The notes below the pieces were generated by a model. The model did not search any database. It saw only the letters and a program-made list of their open reading frames with translations, and had not been told where the DNA came from. Below, in pieces: positions 9,390-21,485 of a stretch of DNA of 64,000 nucleotides (position 1 is the stretch's first letter; every line of letters begins with the position of its first letter). The position numbers and the translations under genes are program-made. This DNA comes from Kitasatospora sp. GP82 (lineage in GTDB: Bacteria; Actinomycetota; Actinomycetes; Streptomycetales; Streptomycetaceae), in contig NZ_JARZAJ010000004.1 of the NCBI RefSeq assembly GCF_029892105.1, forward strand, positions 186,001 through 250,000, written 5' to 3'.

Positions 9390-11274
9390 AGCCGATCTCA
9401 CGGGCCTGGGCGTTGGCGGGTGCGTTCCAGGCCTCGTCCGGGATGGTCCAGTAGAGGGCGTAGCCGTACTTGCCGGTGACGAAGCCCCGGTTGAGCGAGT
9501 GCAGCGTGGTCTTGCTGCCGAACGTCCACTCCCAGTCGGCCGCGTTGCTCCACTGCCGGTAGGTGATCTGCTTCATCTGGATGGGCTGGTAGTTGTTCCA
9601 GCCGCCCGACGCCGACTTCTCCTCCTCCTGCCAGGCGCCGAGAGCGCTCTTGCCGGGTTCGTCGGTCCACGCGACGACCAGTTTCGCGCCGTTCCCCTCG
9701 AACGTGCGGCCGCTGGAGTCGACCCCCTGGTTCTCCAGCCAGTCGGGGATGACGATCGAGAAGCCCGACGGATCCGTGTACCGGTGGAAGCCCGCCGGCA
9801 TGTCCGTGCCGGGGGCGGCGGCGCTGTTCACCGGTGTGGCGGGCGGGTTGCTCGCCGGCGGCCGGGTACTCGGCGAGACGGCGGCACTCTGGCTCGCAGC
9901 ACCGGGGGTGGTGGCGGGCGGCGCGGCAGCGGCCTTCGAGGCCGACGGCGAGGGTGACAGGGCCGACGCGGCCACGCCGGCCGAGGACTTGGCGCTCTGG
10001 GCGCCGTCGGCCTTGTCACGCAGCAGCACGAACAACACGGCCACCACCAGCAGGACGACCACCAGCGCGGCCCCGGCGAGCACCGCGGGCCGCTGGGCGA
10101 AGCCGCGCTCGCCGGGCGGCGCTGCGGACGGCGGCACCGGTATCGGCGCGGGCGCGGGCGCGGCAACCGGGGCGGGCGCGGGCCCGGGTATGGACGCCGC
10201 AGCGGGCGGCTCGGCCGACCTGCTGCCGACGCGTACCGTCCCCAGCAGTCCGCTCACCCTGCGCTTGGAACCCTCGGTCTTCGCACCCTCCGGGCCCTTG
10301 ACGCCCTCGGCCTCGACCGCCTGGGCGGCCTTGCCGGTCTCCTCGGCCTTCTCCGGCTTGCCGGGCTTCTTCGGTTCGACCGACGGCGCGTCAACGACGG
10401 GAGGCGGTACGGCCTGCTGGGTGGTGGCCTCCGCCTTGCTGGTCTCCTGGGCGACGATGCGCTTGAGCATCGAGCGGGTGGTGGAGGCGTCCAGTCGCCG
10501 GGCCGGATCCTTCTCCAGCAGGCCCTCGATGACGGGTTGAAGCGGCCCGGCCTTCTCGGGCACGGGCAGGGTCTCGGTCATCACGGCGGTGAGCGTGGCC
10601 AGCGCCGACCCCCGGTCGTACGGCGGACGGCCCTCGACCATCGCGTACAGCGTGCCGCCGAGCGACCAGAGGTCGGCGGGCGGTCCCGGCTTCTGCCCGC
10701 GCGCCCGCTCCGGCGAGATGTACGAGGGTGCGCCGACCAGCATGCCGGTGGAGGTGATCGAGGCGTCGCCCTCGACGCTGGCGATACCGAAGTCGGTGAG
10801 CACCACCCGGCCGTCCTCGCCGATCAGGACGTTCGACGGCTTGACGTCCCGGTGCAGGATGCCCTGGCTGTGGGCGGCGCCCAGCACGCCCAGCACGTCG
10901 AGCGCGATCTCGGCGGCCCGGCCGGGGCTCAGCGTGCCTTCCTCCTTGATGACCTCGGCCAGCGAGCGCGACTCGACCAGCTCCATCACGATCCACGGCC
11001 GCTCGTCCTCCTCGACCACGTCGAAGACGGTGACGGCGGCGGTGTGCCGGATCCGCGCGGTCGCCTTGGCCTCGCGCAGCGTACGGACGATCAGACGGTG
11101 CTTCTCGTCCTCGTCCGTGCCGCCCTGCATACGCAGTTCCTTGACCGCGACGATCCGGCCGAGCAGCTCGTCCTCGGCCCGCCACACGGTCCCCATCCCG
11201 CCCCGGCCGAGCACCTCGTTCAGCCGGTAACGGCCGGCGAGGAGACGTCCGGTGGAACCCTGCGGCTGGGTCAT
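9364..11274 (-). CDS. Transmembrane Ser/Thr protein kinase with extracytoplasmic sensor domain
   Basis: A 636-residue receptor kinase when read from the ATG at 11274, which has AGAGG six bases upstream; an ATG 18 bases further up overlaps that Shine-Dalgarno and is less likely. The kinase domain has GRGGMG (23-28), Lys45, HRDVKPSN (from 141) and DFG (161-163), so it should be active. A long Lys/Glu then Pro/Ala-rich linker leads to one membrane helix (AGAALVVVLLVVAVLFVLL) and a Ser/Ala/Pro-rich outer stalk. The outer domain starts with RYTDPSGFSIVIP, the same pattern as in the kinase at 5961-7634, implying duplication of a receptor module. The ligand and targets are unknown. Confidence 0.93.
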   Translation of the reverse strand: MTQPQGSTGRLLAGRYRLNEVLGRGGMGTVWRAEDELLGRIVAVKELRMQGGTDEDEKHRLIVRTLREAKATARIRHTAAVTVFDVVEEDERPWIVMELVESRSLAEVIKEEGTLSPGRAAEIALDVLGVLGAAHSQGILHRDVKPSNVLIGEDGRVVLTDFGIASVEGDASITSTGMLVGAPSYISPERARGQKPGPPADLWSLGGTLYAMVEGRPPYDRGSALATLTAVMTETLPVPEKAGPLQPVIEGLLEKDPARRLDASTTRSMLKRIVAQETSKAEATTQQAVPPPVVDAPSVEPKKPGKPEKAEETGKAAQAVEAEGVKGPEGAKTEGSKRRVSGLLGTVRVGSRSAEPPAAASIPGPAPAPVAAPAPAPIPVPPSAAPPGERGFAQRPAVLAGAALVVVLLVVAVLFVLLRDKADGAQSAKSSAGVAASALSPSPSASKAAAAPPATTPGAASQSAAVSPSTRPPASNPPATPVNSAAAPGTDMPAGFHRYTDPSGFSIVIPDWLENQGVDSSGRTFEGNGAKLVVAWTDEPGKSALGAWQEEEKSASGGWNNYQPIQMKQITYRQWSNAADWEWTFGSKTTLHSLNRGFVTGKYGYALYWTIPDEAWNAPANAQAREIGFSSFQPAS

Positions 11275-11597
11275 TGGTGCCTCTTCCCCCATGTGCGGCG
11301 GCGTTCGGGATGACGGCGCGTCGGCGGAGGCCGTGGACAGACCGGCCGGGGCCGTGGACTGCACCCGGCGGCGGGGCTCCGAACGCCAAGCCTCCATCAT
11401 CCCCTGTCCTGGCGGCGTCCCACCACCCGCCCCGGGGTTCGCCGTCGGGTTCCGGCCGGGAGAGCGATGGTCCGTATCCGATCCGCCATCAGAAATGACC
11501 GCCCGAGCGCCCGTTGTCCTCACCGGCACCTTCGACCGTTCACCGAATCTCCCCGGAGGGACACCACCCTGCGCACACCCGCCTCCGGCGCCAAACG
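11275..11597. other. Intergenic region upstream of the kinase gene
   Basis: About 320 bases between the kinase start and the terminator of the upstream GuaB-like gene. It presumably carries the kinase promoter on the minus strand, but I see no clear -10/-35 pair. No small reading frame in it has convincing codon bias plus a Shine-Dalgarno. Confidence 0.4.
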
Positions 11598-11631
11598 CAT
11601 CAGGGCCCCCGCCGAGGAGGGGGCCCTGATG
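11598..11631 (-). terminator. Hairpin terminator of the GuaB-like gene
   Basis: Perfect 13-bp stem (11598-11610 with 11619-11631) and 8-base loop, 31 bases beyond the stop codon. Confidence 0.8.
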
Positions 11632-11661
11632 TCGAGTACGGTCCGTCAGCGGTGACGGCGC

Positions 11662-12789
11662 CTAACGGTGGTTGAGCGCCGGGTTGACGGTGACCTCGAC
11701 CCGCTGGAACTCCTTGAGCTCCGAGTAGCCGGTGGTGGCCATCGCGCGGCGCAGCGCACCGAAGAGGTTCATGGTGCCGTCGGGGGTGTGCGACGGACCC
11801 GTGAGGATCTCCTGGGTGGTGCCGACCGTGCCCAGGTCCACCCGCTTTCCGCGCGGCAGCTCGTCGTGGACGGCCTCCATGCCCCAGTGGAAGCCCTTGC
11901 CCGGGGCGTCGGTGGCACGGGCCAGCGCGGCACCGATCATCACCGCGTCCGCACCGCAGGCGACGGCCTTGGCGATGTCACCGCTGTAGCCGACACCGCC
12001 GTCCGCGATGACGTGCACATAGCGGCCACCGGACTCGTCCATGTAGTCGCGGCGGGCGGCGGCCACGTCGGCCACGGCGGTCGCCATCGGAACCTGGATG
12101 CCCAGCACATTGCGGGTTGTGTGCGCGGCGCCGCCGCCGAAGCCGACCAGCACACCGGCCGCGCCGGTCCGCATCAGGTGCAGCGCGGCGGTGTACGTGG
12201 CGCAGCCGCCGACGATGACCGGGACGTCCAGCTCGTAGATGAACTGCTTCAGGTTCAGCGGCTCTGCGGCTCCCGAGACGTGCTCGGCGGAGACCGTGGT
12301 GCCACGGATCACGAAGACGTCCACACCGGCGTCCACGACGGCCTTGGAGAACTCGGCGGTGCGCTGCGGCGAGAGCGCGGCGGCGGTCACCACACCGGAC
12401 TCGCGCACCTCCTTGATCCGCTTGCCGATCAGGTCGGCCTGGATCGGGGCCGCGTAGATCTCCTGCAGGCGGCGGGTCGCGGCGGCCTCGTCCTTGATGG
12501 CGGCGATCTCGTCCAGCAGCGGCTGCGGGTCCTCGTAGCGGGTCCACAGACCCTCCAGGTTCAGCACGCCGAGGCCGCCGAGCTGGCCGATGGCAATGGC
12601 CTGGGCCGGCGAGACCACGCTGTCCATCGGGGCCGCCAGGAACGGCAGCTCGAAGCGGTAGGCGTCGATCTGCCAGGCGATCGAGACCTCCTTCGGGTCC
12701 CGGGTGCGACGGCTGGGGACGACGGCGATGTCGTCGAAGGAGTATGCCCGGCGGCCGCGCTTGCCTCGCCCGATCTCGATCTCAGTCAC
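11662..12789 (-). CDS. GuaB-family IMP dehydrogenase-related protein
   Basis: A 375-residue single-domain TIM-barrel protein of the IMP dehydrogenase/GMP reductase superfamily, lacking the CBS pair found in true IMP dehydrogenases. It is the actinobacterial GuaB-related type that sits next to guaB in Streptomyces and mycobacteria. Recognisable barrel segments include ADGGVGYSGDIAKA and VMIGAALARA near the phosphate-binding site. The active-site loop does not show the usual GSICTT with its catalytic Cys that the neighbouring guaB product keeps, so IMP dehydrogenase activity is doubtful; a GMP-reductase-like or regulatory role is possible. Each of the two genes ends in its own hairpin, so they are likely transcribed separately. 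Confidence 0.9.
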   Translation of the reverse strand: MTEIEIGRGKRGRRAYSFDDIAVVPSRRTRDPKEVSIAWQIDAYRFELPFLAAPMDSVVSPAQAIAIGQLGGLGVLNLEGLWTRYEDPQPLLDEIAAIKDEAAATRRLQEIYAAPIQADLIGKRIKEVRESGVVTAAALSPQRTAEFSKAVVDAGVDVFVIRGTTVSAEHVSGAAEPLNLKQFIYELDVPVIVGGCATYTAALHLMRTGAAGVLVGFGGGAAHTTRNVLGIQVPMATAVADVAAARRDYMDESGGRYVHVIADGGVGYSGDIAKAVACGADAVMIGAALARATDAPGKGFHWGMEAVHDELPRGKRVDLGTVGTTQEILTGPSHTPDGTMNLFGALRRAMATTGYSELKEFQRVEVTVNPALNHR

Positions 12790-12976
12790 TTCGAGCCCTT
12801 CTGCTGCGTAATGCTCGTACCGACCGGGTCACCCCGGCCGCCCCCAGTATCCCGCACCCGCACACCCCGGCGCCCGAGCGACCCATCGGGAGCCCCCCAT
12901 CGGCGTGGAGAACTGCACAGAACCGTTCAGCGGACGGGATCGGTCGGCCCATAGGGGGGCACCCGAGAGCGGGAAA

Positions 12977-13010
12977 GGGCCCGCCACCGTCCTCGGACGG
13001 CAGCGGGCCC
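12977..13010 (-). terminator. Hairpin terminator of guaB
   Basis: Outer 8-bp stem (12977-12984 with 13003-13010) stacked on an inner 5-bp stem, just beyond the guaB stop at 13028. Confidence 0.7.
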
Positions 13011-13027
13011 CATCGCTCAGCGCACCG

Positions 13028-14659
<1,632 letters not shown>

Positions 14660-14815
14660 TCAGGCTCAGGCCACCAGAACGCTCCGCACGCTTGGAGGAA
14701 CCTCCAAGGGAACCTCGCACGCACCTACGAAACTTTGGGCGACCCGACCAGGCGCCGATACCCCATGGTACTGGTGTCCGGGGTATTGAATCGCGCCCCC
14801 TTGACAACGCTGGAG

Positions 14816-15493
14816 CTACGAGGACTCTTCCGCCAGCGCCCGAAGTCGGCTCAGCGCCCGGTGCTGGGCCACCCGGACGGCACCCGGCGACATGCCGAGC
14901 ACCTCACCCGTCTCCTCCGCAGACAGCCCGGCGGCCACCCTCAGCAGCACGAGCTCGCGCTGCCTGGCGGGCAGGTTGGAGAGCAGTTCCTTGGCCCAGG
15001 CGGCGTCGCTGCTGAGCAGCGCCCGCTCCTCCGGGCCGAGCGCCTCGTCGGGAAGCTCCGGCAGGTCGTCGGGGGGGATCACGGTCGATCCCGGTCCGCG
15101 CATCGCGGCCCGCTGGAGGTCCGCGATCTTGTGCGCGGCGATCCCGTACACAAAGGCCTCGAACGGGCGGCCCTCATCCTTGTAGCGCGGCAGCGCACAG
15201 AGCACCGCGACGCAGACCTCCTGGGCCACATCGTCCACATGGTGCCGGGCGCCACCCGGCAGTCGGACCAGCCGGCCACGGCAGTAGCGCAGGGCGAGCG
15301 GGTGGACATAGGCGAGCAACGCATCAATCGCCGGACCCTCGCCGCGGACGGCGGCGGTCACCAGACCGCCCAACTGCGCCGAACCGCCGGTGCCGAGCAC
15401 CGGCCGACGGGTCTCGCTGTCCTCCGGGTACGACTGATCGGTCGCGGGAGCACCGGGGGGTGGCTCTTCGGACCGGGCCTCGTCGTCGTACAT
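14816..15493 (-). CDS. sigD: RNA polymerase sigma factor SigD (sigma-70 family)
   Basis: A group III/ECF-like sigma factor of about 225 residues. Region 2 is marked by [15 protein letters not shown] and [16 protein letters not shown], and region 4 by [19 protein letters not shown] ahead of [10 protein letters not shown], which is the -35 recognition helix-turn-helix. Order guaB-sigD-bldM-whiD matches the conserved Streptomyces locus, which supports the name. The ATG at 15493 ([11 protein letters not shown]) is chosen because upstream in-frame codons encode low-complexity Gly/Ala/His-rich sequence; starts as far up as 15727 are open but look non-coding. The Shine-Dalgarno is weak. Its regulon is not evident here. 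Confidence 0.88.
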   Translation of the reverse strand: MYDDEARSEEPPPGAPATDQSYPEDSETRRPVLGTGGSAQLGGLVTAAVRGEGPAIDALLAYVHPLALRYCRGRLVRLPGGARHHVDDVAQEVCVAVLCALPRYKDEGRPFEAFVYGIAAHKIADLQRAAMRGPGSTVIPPDDLPELPDEALGPEERALLSSDAAWAKELLSNLPARQRELVLLRVAAGLSAEETGEVLGMSPGAVRVAQHRALSRLRALAEESS

Positions 15494-15798
15494 CGGTCCA
15501 TGGTGCCTTGTCGAGCCGGAAAACGCGGCACCGCGTCCGGAGTTGTGCATCGGAACGTTATGCACCGCACCGTTGTGCGTTGGCACCGTACGCACCGCGC
15601 CGCCTCCCGCCCCGCCCTCCGACTCCGCCACCGGGCCGGAGGGGCCCATTGTCGTTCCGCTCGCCGAGCCTCCTGCGGCCGCACTCGTCGCCGCAGTTCC
15701 TGTCCGCCGGTCCCCGAGGTGCTCCACTACTCCATGGTGCAGCCTCGGGACCTCAACGTCATACGTCTGAGCGATCGAAACAGCCGGGCGGCCCTCGC
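15494..15798. other. Intergenic region between bldM and sigD
   Basis: About 300 bases between the bldM stop and the chosen sigD start. An open frame continues through it on the minus strand but codes for Gly/Ala/Ser/His-rich low-complexity sequence with no match to sigma-factor structure. It probably holds the sigD promoter, although I cannot place -10/-35 boxes with confidence. Confidence 0.4.
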
Positions 15799-16410
15799 TC
15801 AGCGGACCAGGCCCCAGCGGAAGCCGAGGGCCACCGCGTGTGCCCGGTCCGATGCGCCCAGCTTCTTGAACAGGCGCCGGGCATGGGTTTTGACGGTGTC
15901 CTCGGAGAGGAAGAGCTCCCGGCCGATCTCCGCGTTGCTGCGGCCGTGGCTCATCCCCTCCAGCACCTGGATCTCACGCGCCGTCAGCGTGGGAGCCGCA
16001 CCCATGTCGGGGCTGCGCAGCCGACGCGGGGCGAGCCGCCAGGTCGGGTCGGCGAGCGCCTGGGTGACGGTGGCCCGCAGCTCGGCCCGCGAGGCGTCCT
16101 TGTGCAGGTAGCCGCGGGCGCCGGCGGCGACCGCGAGGGCGACCCCGTCCAGGTCCTCGGCGACGGTGAGCATGATGATGCGCGCGCCCGGGTCGGCCGA
16201 CAGCAGCCGCCGGACCGTCTCCACCCCGCCCAGGCCAGGCATTCGGACGTCCATCAGAACGAGATCGGAGCGGTCGGCCACCCAGCGGCGGAGTACCTCC
16301 TCACCGTTCGTCGCAGTGGTCACCCGGTCGACACCGGGCACCGTCGCCACCGCGCGGCGAAGCGCCTCCCTGGCGAGGGGTGAATCGTCGCAGACGAGTA
16401 CGGATGTCAT
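15799..16410 (-). CDS. bldM: Orphan response regulator BldM
   Basis: A 203-residue response regulator, the exact length of Streptomyces BldM, required for aerial hyphae formation. The receiver domain has the acidic pair CDDS (7-10), Asp54 in [10 protein letters not shown] and Lys in GYLHKDAS. The C-terminal LuxR-type helix-turn-helix reads [18 protein letters not shown] and [19 protein letters not shown]. No sensor kinase gene is adjacent; published work on the family shows Asp54 phosphorylation is not needed. The ATG at 16410 follows GGAGG at proper spacing, excluding a 22-residue longer frame. It is divergent from whiD, sharing a 536-base control region. Confidence 0.95.
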   Translation of the reverse strand: MTSVLVCDDSPLAREALRRAVATVPGVDRVTTATNGEEVLRRWVADRSDLVLMDVRMPGLGGVETVRRLLSADPGARIIMLTVAEDLDGVALAVAAGARGYLHKDASRAELRATVTQALADPTWRLAPRRLRSPDMGAAPTLTAREIQVLEGMSHGRSNAEIGRELFLSEDTVKTHARRLFKKLGASDRAHAVALGFRWGLVR

Positions 16411-16946
16411 GACCGTCCTCCGCAGCTGATCCGCGTCACGTTGAGCCTCCTGGCTGGTTCGAACTCTCTCCGACACGGCCGATTGGCGACGGACTTCGTT
16501 CGGATCGCCGACTACCCCGCGATCGTTCCCGACGCCCAGCGCCCGCTAACCGCCTCCGCACAACCAACGACCGTCACTCGAATGAGTTACGGCCCTCAGG
16601 GCCATCTCCACCACTGTACGTGGCCAACCCATTACGGATCAGCTACCTCGCGGTGCACACGCCGCACTTTTGTGCTGCTCGCGCGCGGTCCGCGCACCAC
16701 ACGCGCGCCAGGATGCCCGCCCACGCCCCCGGCGCCACCCGGTTGCCACAGCGAGGCTCGCCAAACACCATGCCCCTGTTTGTCCGTTTTTATAGCTTCT
16801 GTACGGTCATTGACTGTTGTGTAACTCTGTGGGTGACTTGTCCCAGTGGTTGCCGTAAGTCATATTTCCAGGTGTCCATACCGGCCCATCGCAGCCTCGC
16901 CGAGCCGACGAGTCTCCCGGCGTCGAACCCTCGAAGGGAATGAGCC
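16411..16946. promoter_or_regulatory. bldM-whiD divergent control region
   Basis: A 536-base gap between two developmental regulators read in opposite directions, so it must hold both promoters. An 18-bp inverted repeat, gtcactcgaatgagttac at 16573-16590, has arms GTnACTC and GAGTnAC and is the best operator candidate; it resembles but does not match the spacing of the published BldD consensus. The whiD side is AT-richer than its surroundings at 16785-16875 and contains a TTGACT at 16811-16816. No reading frame here is credible. Confidence 0.5.
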
Positions 16947-17273
16947 ATGGCAGATTTCTCCCGCCTCCCCGGCCCCAACGCAGACCTCTGGGACTGGCAG
17001 CTCTCCGCCGCCTGCCGCGGCGTGGACAGTTCGCTCTTCTTCCACCCGGAGGGCGAGCGCGGGGCTGCGCGAAGCTCGCGCGAGGCAAGCGCCAAGGAGG
17101 TCTGCATGCGGTGCCCGGTGAGGGCCCAGTGCGCGGCACACGCGCTGGCCGTACGAGAGCCGTACGGCGTCTGGGGCGGGCTGACCGAGGACGAGCGCGA
17201 GGAACTGATGGGGCGTTCGCGCAACCGCCTGGTCGAGGCCCCGCTCGCTGCACCCACGACAGCGGGGCACTGA
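16947..17273 (+). CDS. whiD: WhiB-family [4Fe-4S] regulator WhiD
   Basis: A 108-residue WhiB-like protein with four cluster-binding cysteines, Cys23, Cys53, Cys56 and Cys62 (CxxC in VCMRCPVRAQC), followed by the GVWGG turn and the basic C-terminal segment thought to contact DNA. WhiB-like proteins bind region 4 of the principal sigma factor and redirect it. WhiD is needed for spore septation and maturation in Streptomyces. The position beside bldM and sigD agrees with the conserved locus. The ATG follows GAAGGG. The extra-long His33-Glu51 loop between Cys23 and Cys53 is normal for WhiD. Confidence 0.95.
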   Translation: MADFSRLPGPNADLWDWQLSAACRGVDSSLFFHPEGERGAARSSREASAKEVCMRCPVRAQCAAHALAVREPYGVWGGLTEDEREELMGRSRNRLVEAPLAAPTTAGH

Positions 17274-17283
17274 CGGTCCGACA

Positions 17284-17311
17284 CCTCGTGAAGAAACGTT
17301 TCTTCACGAGG
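17284..17311. terminator. 28-bp perfect palindrome after whiD
   Basis: A perfect 28-bp inverted repeat with arms cctcgtgaagaaac and gtttcttcacgagg starts 11 bases after the whiD stop and lies 48 bases from the stop of the convergent LysR gene. It most likely terminates both transcripts. The lack of any loop bases is unusual for a terminator, so a protein-binding site is the alternative. Confidence 0.65.
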
Positions 17312-17358
17312 CTTCCGCATGCCTCACGCCCTTACGAGGACCCCTCCCCGACCACCGG

Positions 17359-18357
17359 TCAGTCGACGACGGAACCCGAGAGCTGATCCAGCATCAGGGA
17401 GACGGCCGGTACCTCCGCAAGATCCGGCAGGGTCAGGGCGACCACCTGGCGGACGGCCGGATCACCGGTCGCCGCCCGCACCGGAACCGCCACCACACCC
17501 GCATGACGCACCGATCGCAGCGCGAGGCCGGGCAGCACCGCCACCCCGAGCCCGGCCGCCACCAGGCCGACCACCGCCGGGTAGTCGTCGGTGGCGAAGT
17601 CGATCCGGGGGTCGAAGCCCGCGGCGGCGCAGAGCTCCACCAGATGACCCCGGCACTGCGGGCAGCCCGCGATCCACTGTTCGGCTGCCAGTTCGGCCAG
17701 GTCCACCGGGCTGCTCTCGTCCCGTCCGGCCAGCGGGTGCCCGGCCGGGAGCAGGCCGACCAGCGGATCGTCCAGCAGCGGCCGGACCACCAGATCCGAC
17801 CAGTCGTTGGCCGCCAGCGTGGCGGCGGCCTCCAGGGCCGCCTCGGCGCGGGCCTCGCGCGGCGAACTGTGCGCACTGGCGGGGAAGAGACCGCCCTGGG
17901 AGTCCGGGTAGCGGAAGGCCAGCGCGATCTCGCACTCACCGCCGCGCAGCATCGCCAGCGACTCCAGCGGCTCCGCCTCCACCAGCGACACACGCACGCC
18001 CGGATGGGCGCCCCGCAGCCGGGCGACGGCCGGCGGGACCAGGGTCGAGCTGGCGGTCGGGAAGGAGACCAGCCGTACCCGCCCGGCCCGCAGCCCGGCG
18101 ATCGCGGCCACCTCCTCCTCGGCGGCACAGAGTCCGGCGAGGATGCCGGTGGCGTGCTTGAGCAGCACCTGGCCCGCCTCGCTCAGCTGCATGCCCCGCC
18201 CCGAGCGGACCACCAGCGGTGTGGCGACGGACTTCTCCAGAGCCTTCATCTGCTGGCTGACGGCGGGCTGGGTACAGCCGAGTTCGCGGGCGGCGGCGGA
18301 GAAGGAGCCGGTCCGGGCGACAGCACGCAGAACACGCAGATGGCGGGCCTCGATCAT
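17359..18357 (-). CDS. LysR-family transcriptional regulator
   Basis: A 332-residue LysR-type regulator. The N-terminal winged helix-turn-helix (residues 1-60) shows RHLRVLRAVARTGSFSAAA and LGCTQPAVSQQMKALE, and the rest is the two-lobed periplasmic-binding-protein-like effector domain (about 90-300), including QWIAGCPQCRG with a CxxC pair that could be redox or metal sensitive. No divergently transcribed target is adjacent: whiD converges on it and groEL reads toward its start, so its regulon and ligand are unknown. Confidence 0.92.
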   Translation of the reverse strand: MIEARHLRVLRAVARTGSFSAAARELGCTQPAVSQQMKALEKSVATPLVVRSGRGMQLSEAGQVLLKHATGILAGLCAAEEEVAAIAGLRAGRVRLVSFPTASSTLVPPAVARLRGAHPGVRVSLVEAEPLESLAMLRGGECEIALAFRYPDSQGGLFPASAHSSPREARAEAALEAAATLAANDWSDLVVRPLLDDPLVGLLPAGHPLAGRDESSPVDLAELAAEQWIAGCPQCRGHLVELCAAAGFDPRIDFATDDYPAVVGLVAAGLGVAVLPGLALRSVRHAGVVAVPVRAATGDPAVRQVVALTLPDLAEVPAVSLMLDQLSGSVVD

Positions 18358-18537
18358 GCCTCAGTTATAAGGCAGACTTTGGCCATCGCAAAATTTTCCT
18401 GATGCTCGCCATGCTCACGCAATCGGCCGACCACTCAGGGGCGCAGGGCTCTGCCCGGGGGTACAACGTGTCCACCGCGCCCGGCTGACCGCAGTTGCAT
18501 CCGACTTCGCGCGCACAGTGATCACCCTGGGGAGACG

Positions 18538-18583
18538 CCGGAGGCCCGGCACGCACCCCCAAGGGTACGGGCCGGGCCTCCGG
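18538..18583 (-). terminator. groEL terminator hairpin
   Basis: Perfect 13-bp GC-rich stem (18538-18550 with 18571-18583) with a 20-base loop, 15 bases after the groEL stop. Confidence 0.8.
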
Positions 18584-18598
18584 TCACTGAGTCAGGCG

Positions 18599-20668
<2,070 letters not shown>

Positions 20669-20730
20669 CTACAGGTCGGTGGCGATGTCTGCGGATCTGC
20701 CGTCGCGGGGGTCAGACACACTCCATCGCA

Positions 20731-20758
20731 TTAGCACTCTCCCGGTGGGGAGTGCCAG
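20731..20758 (-). promoter_or_regulatory. CIRCE-like operator, promoter-proximal leader copy
   Basis: Arms TTAGCACTC and GAGTGCCAG match the HrcA-binding CIRCE consensus (TTAGCACTC-N9-GAGTGCTAA) but are separated by 10 bases rather than 9. It lies just downstream of the predicted transcription start of groES. Confidence 0.8.
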
Positions 20759-20763
20759 GAACG

Positions 20764-20792
20764 ACCATAGGCGGCCGTTAGCACTCAGTCAA
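20764..20792 (-). promoter_or_regulatory. groES promoter (-35 TTGACT, -10 TATGGT)
   Basis: Reading the minus strand, TTGACT (20792-20787) and TATGGT (20769-20764) are 17 bases apart, a good fit to a principal sigma factor promoter. The -35 hexamer lies within the spacer of the upstream CIRCE, so HrcA bound there would block polymerase directly. Confidence 0.75.
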
Positions 20793-20804
20793 CCAGAGTG
20801 CCAA
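20778..20804 (-). promoter_or_regulatory. CIRCE operator overlapping the groES -35 box
   Basis: TTAGCACTC-N9-GAGTGCCAA, one mismatch from the HrcA consensus and with the canonical 9-base spacer. Confidence 0.9.
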
Positions 20805-20894
20805 CGGCGTGGCTCGGTATTCGGCAGAACTCGCCGCCGCACCCGAGTAGCCGTACGCATGTACGACCCACCCCGGCCGGAGCAGACTGCCGCC

Positions 20895-21320
20895 ATGTCC
20901 GATCACGCGTCAGAACCGCCGCGCCTGCGCCGGGACAACGACTTCCTGGTCACCGGCGTGCTGCTCGCCGCCTTCGTGCCGGCCGGCGCCGTCGCCGCCG
21001 CCCTGCTGGTCCTCCGGACCTTCTTCCGGAACTGGCAGACGTCGGACGGCACCCTGCCCTTGCCGTACGACTGGCCCCCGGTGGTGACGTACTGGGGCTT
21101 CACCGCCGCCCTTCTGCTGGCCGCCGTGGTGACGGCCTGCTTCCGGCTGCGGATCGCCCCGGCCGCCATGGTGGTCGCACTCGTCATCCTGCTGGTTCTC
21201 GGTTCCGTCAACTACGGGTACGGCCACCGCCACGACGAGGAGCGCAGACCCCACCCGCTCCCGTCGAACCACCAGCCGTGCTACAGCGGCAGCGGCAGCG
21301 GCAGCGGCAAGTGCAACTGA
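20895..21320 (+). CDS. Small membrane protein of unknown function
   Basis: A predicted 141-residue protein with three hydrophobic segments: about residues 17-42 (VTGVLLAAFVPAGAVAAALL), 66-88 (VTYWGFTAALLLAAVVTACF) and 92-112 (APAAMVVALVILLVLGSVNY). The C-terminus is short, polar and ends in alternating Ser-Gly with two Cys. Codon bias supports coding. The ATG at 20895 has GGAGC upstream; an in-frame ATG 36 bases earlier is an alternative. It is divergent from groES and reads toward the methyltransferase gene 165 bases away. I do not recognise a family. Confidence 0.7.
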   Translation: MSDHASEPPRLRRDNDFLVTGVLLAAFVPAGAVAAALLVLRTFFRNWQTSDGTLPLPYDWPPVVTYWGFTAALLLAAVVTACFRLRIAPAAMVVALVILLVLGSVNYGYGHRHDEERRPHPLPSNHQPCYSGSGSGSGKCN

Positions 21321-21485
21321 CCCCGGCCACAAGGAGGTTGACGACCCCTGCACGCCCGCGCCGGGCCGACGGCCAACACCGTCGCCGCCAGTCCGCACCG
21401 GGGAACGGGTACCGCCGCGGGTGAGCGGGGCAGCGCCCTCGACGGTGCCGGTCGTCGTCGCGCGCCGACCGAGGAGAATGGCCCC

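Noticed and set aside
5961..11274. Kinase group as part of a lanthipeptide or other biosynthetic cluster
   Set aside because: No precursor, synthetase or transporter genes nearby; flanks are guanine nucleotide genes in a conserved core locus.
16455..16470. ggttcgaac resembling a tRNA T-loop
   Set aside because: No acceptor, D-arm or anticodon stem can be built around it; it lies upstream of bldM.
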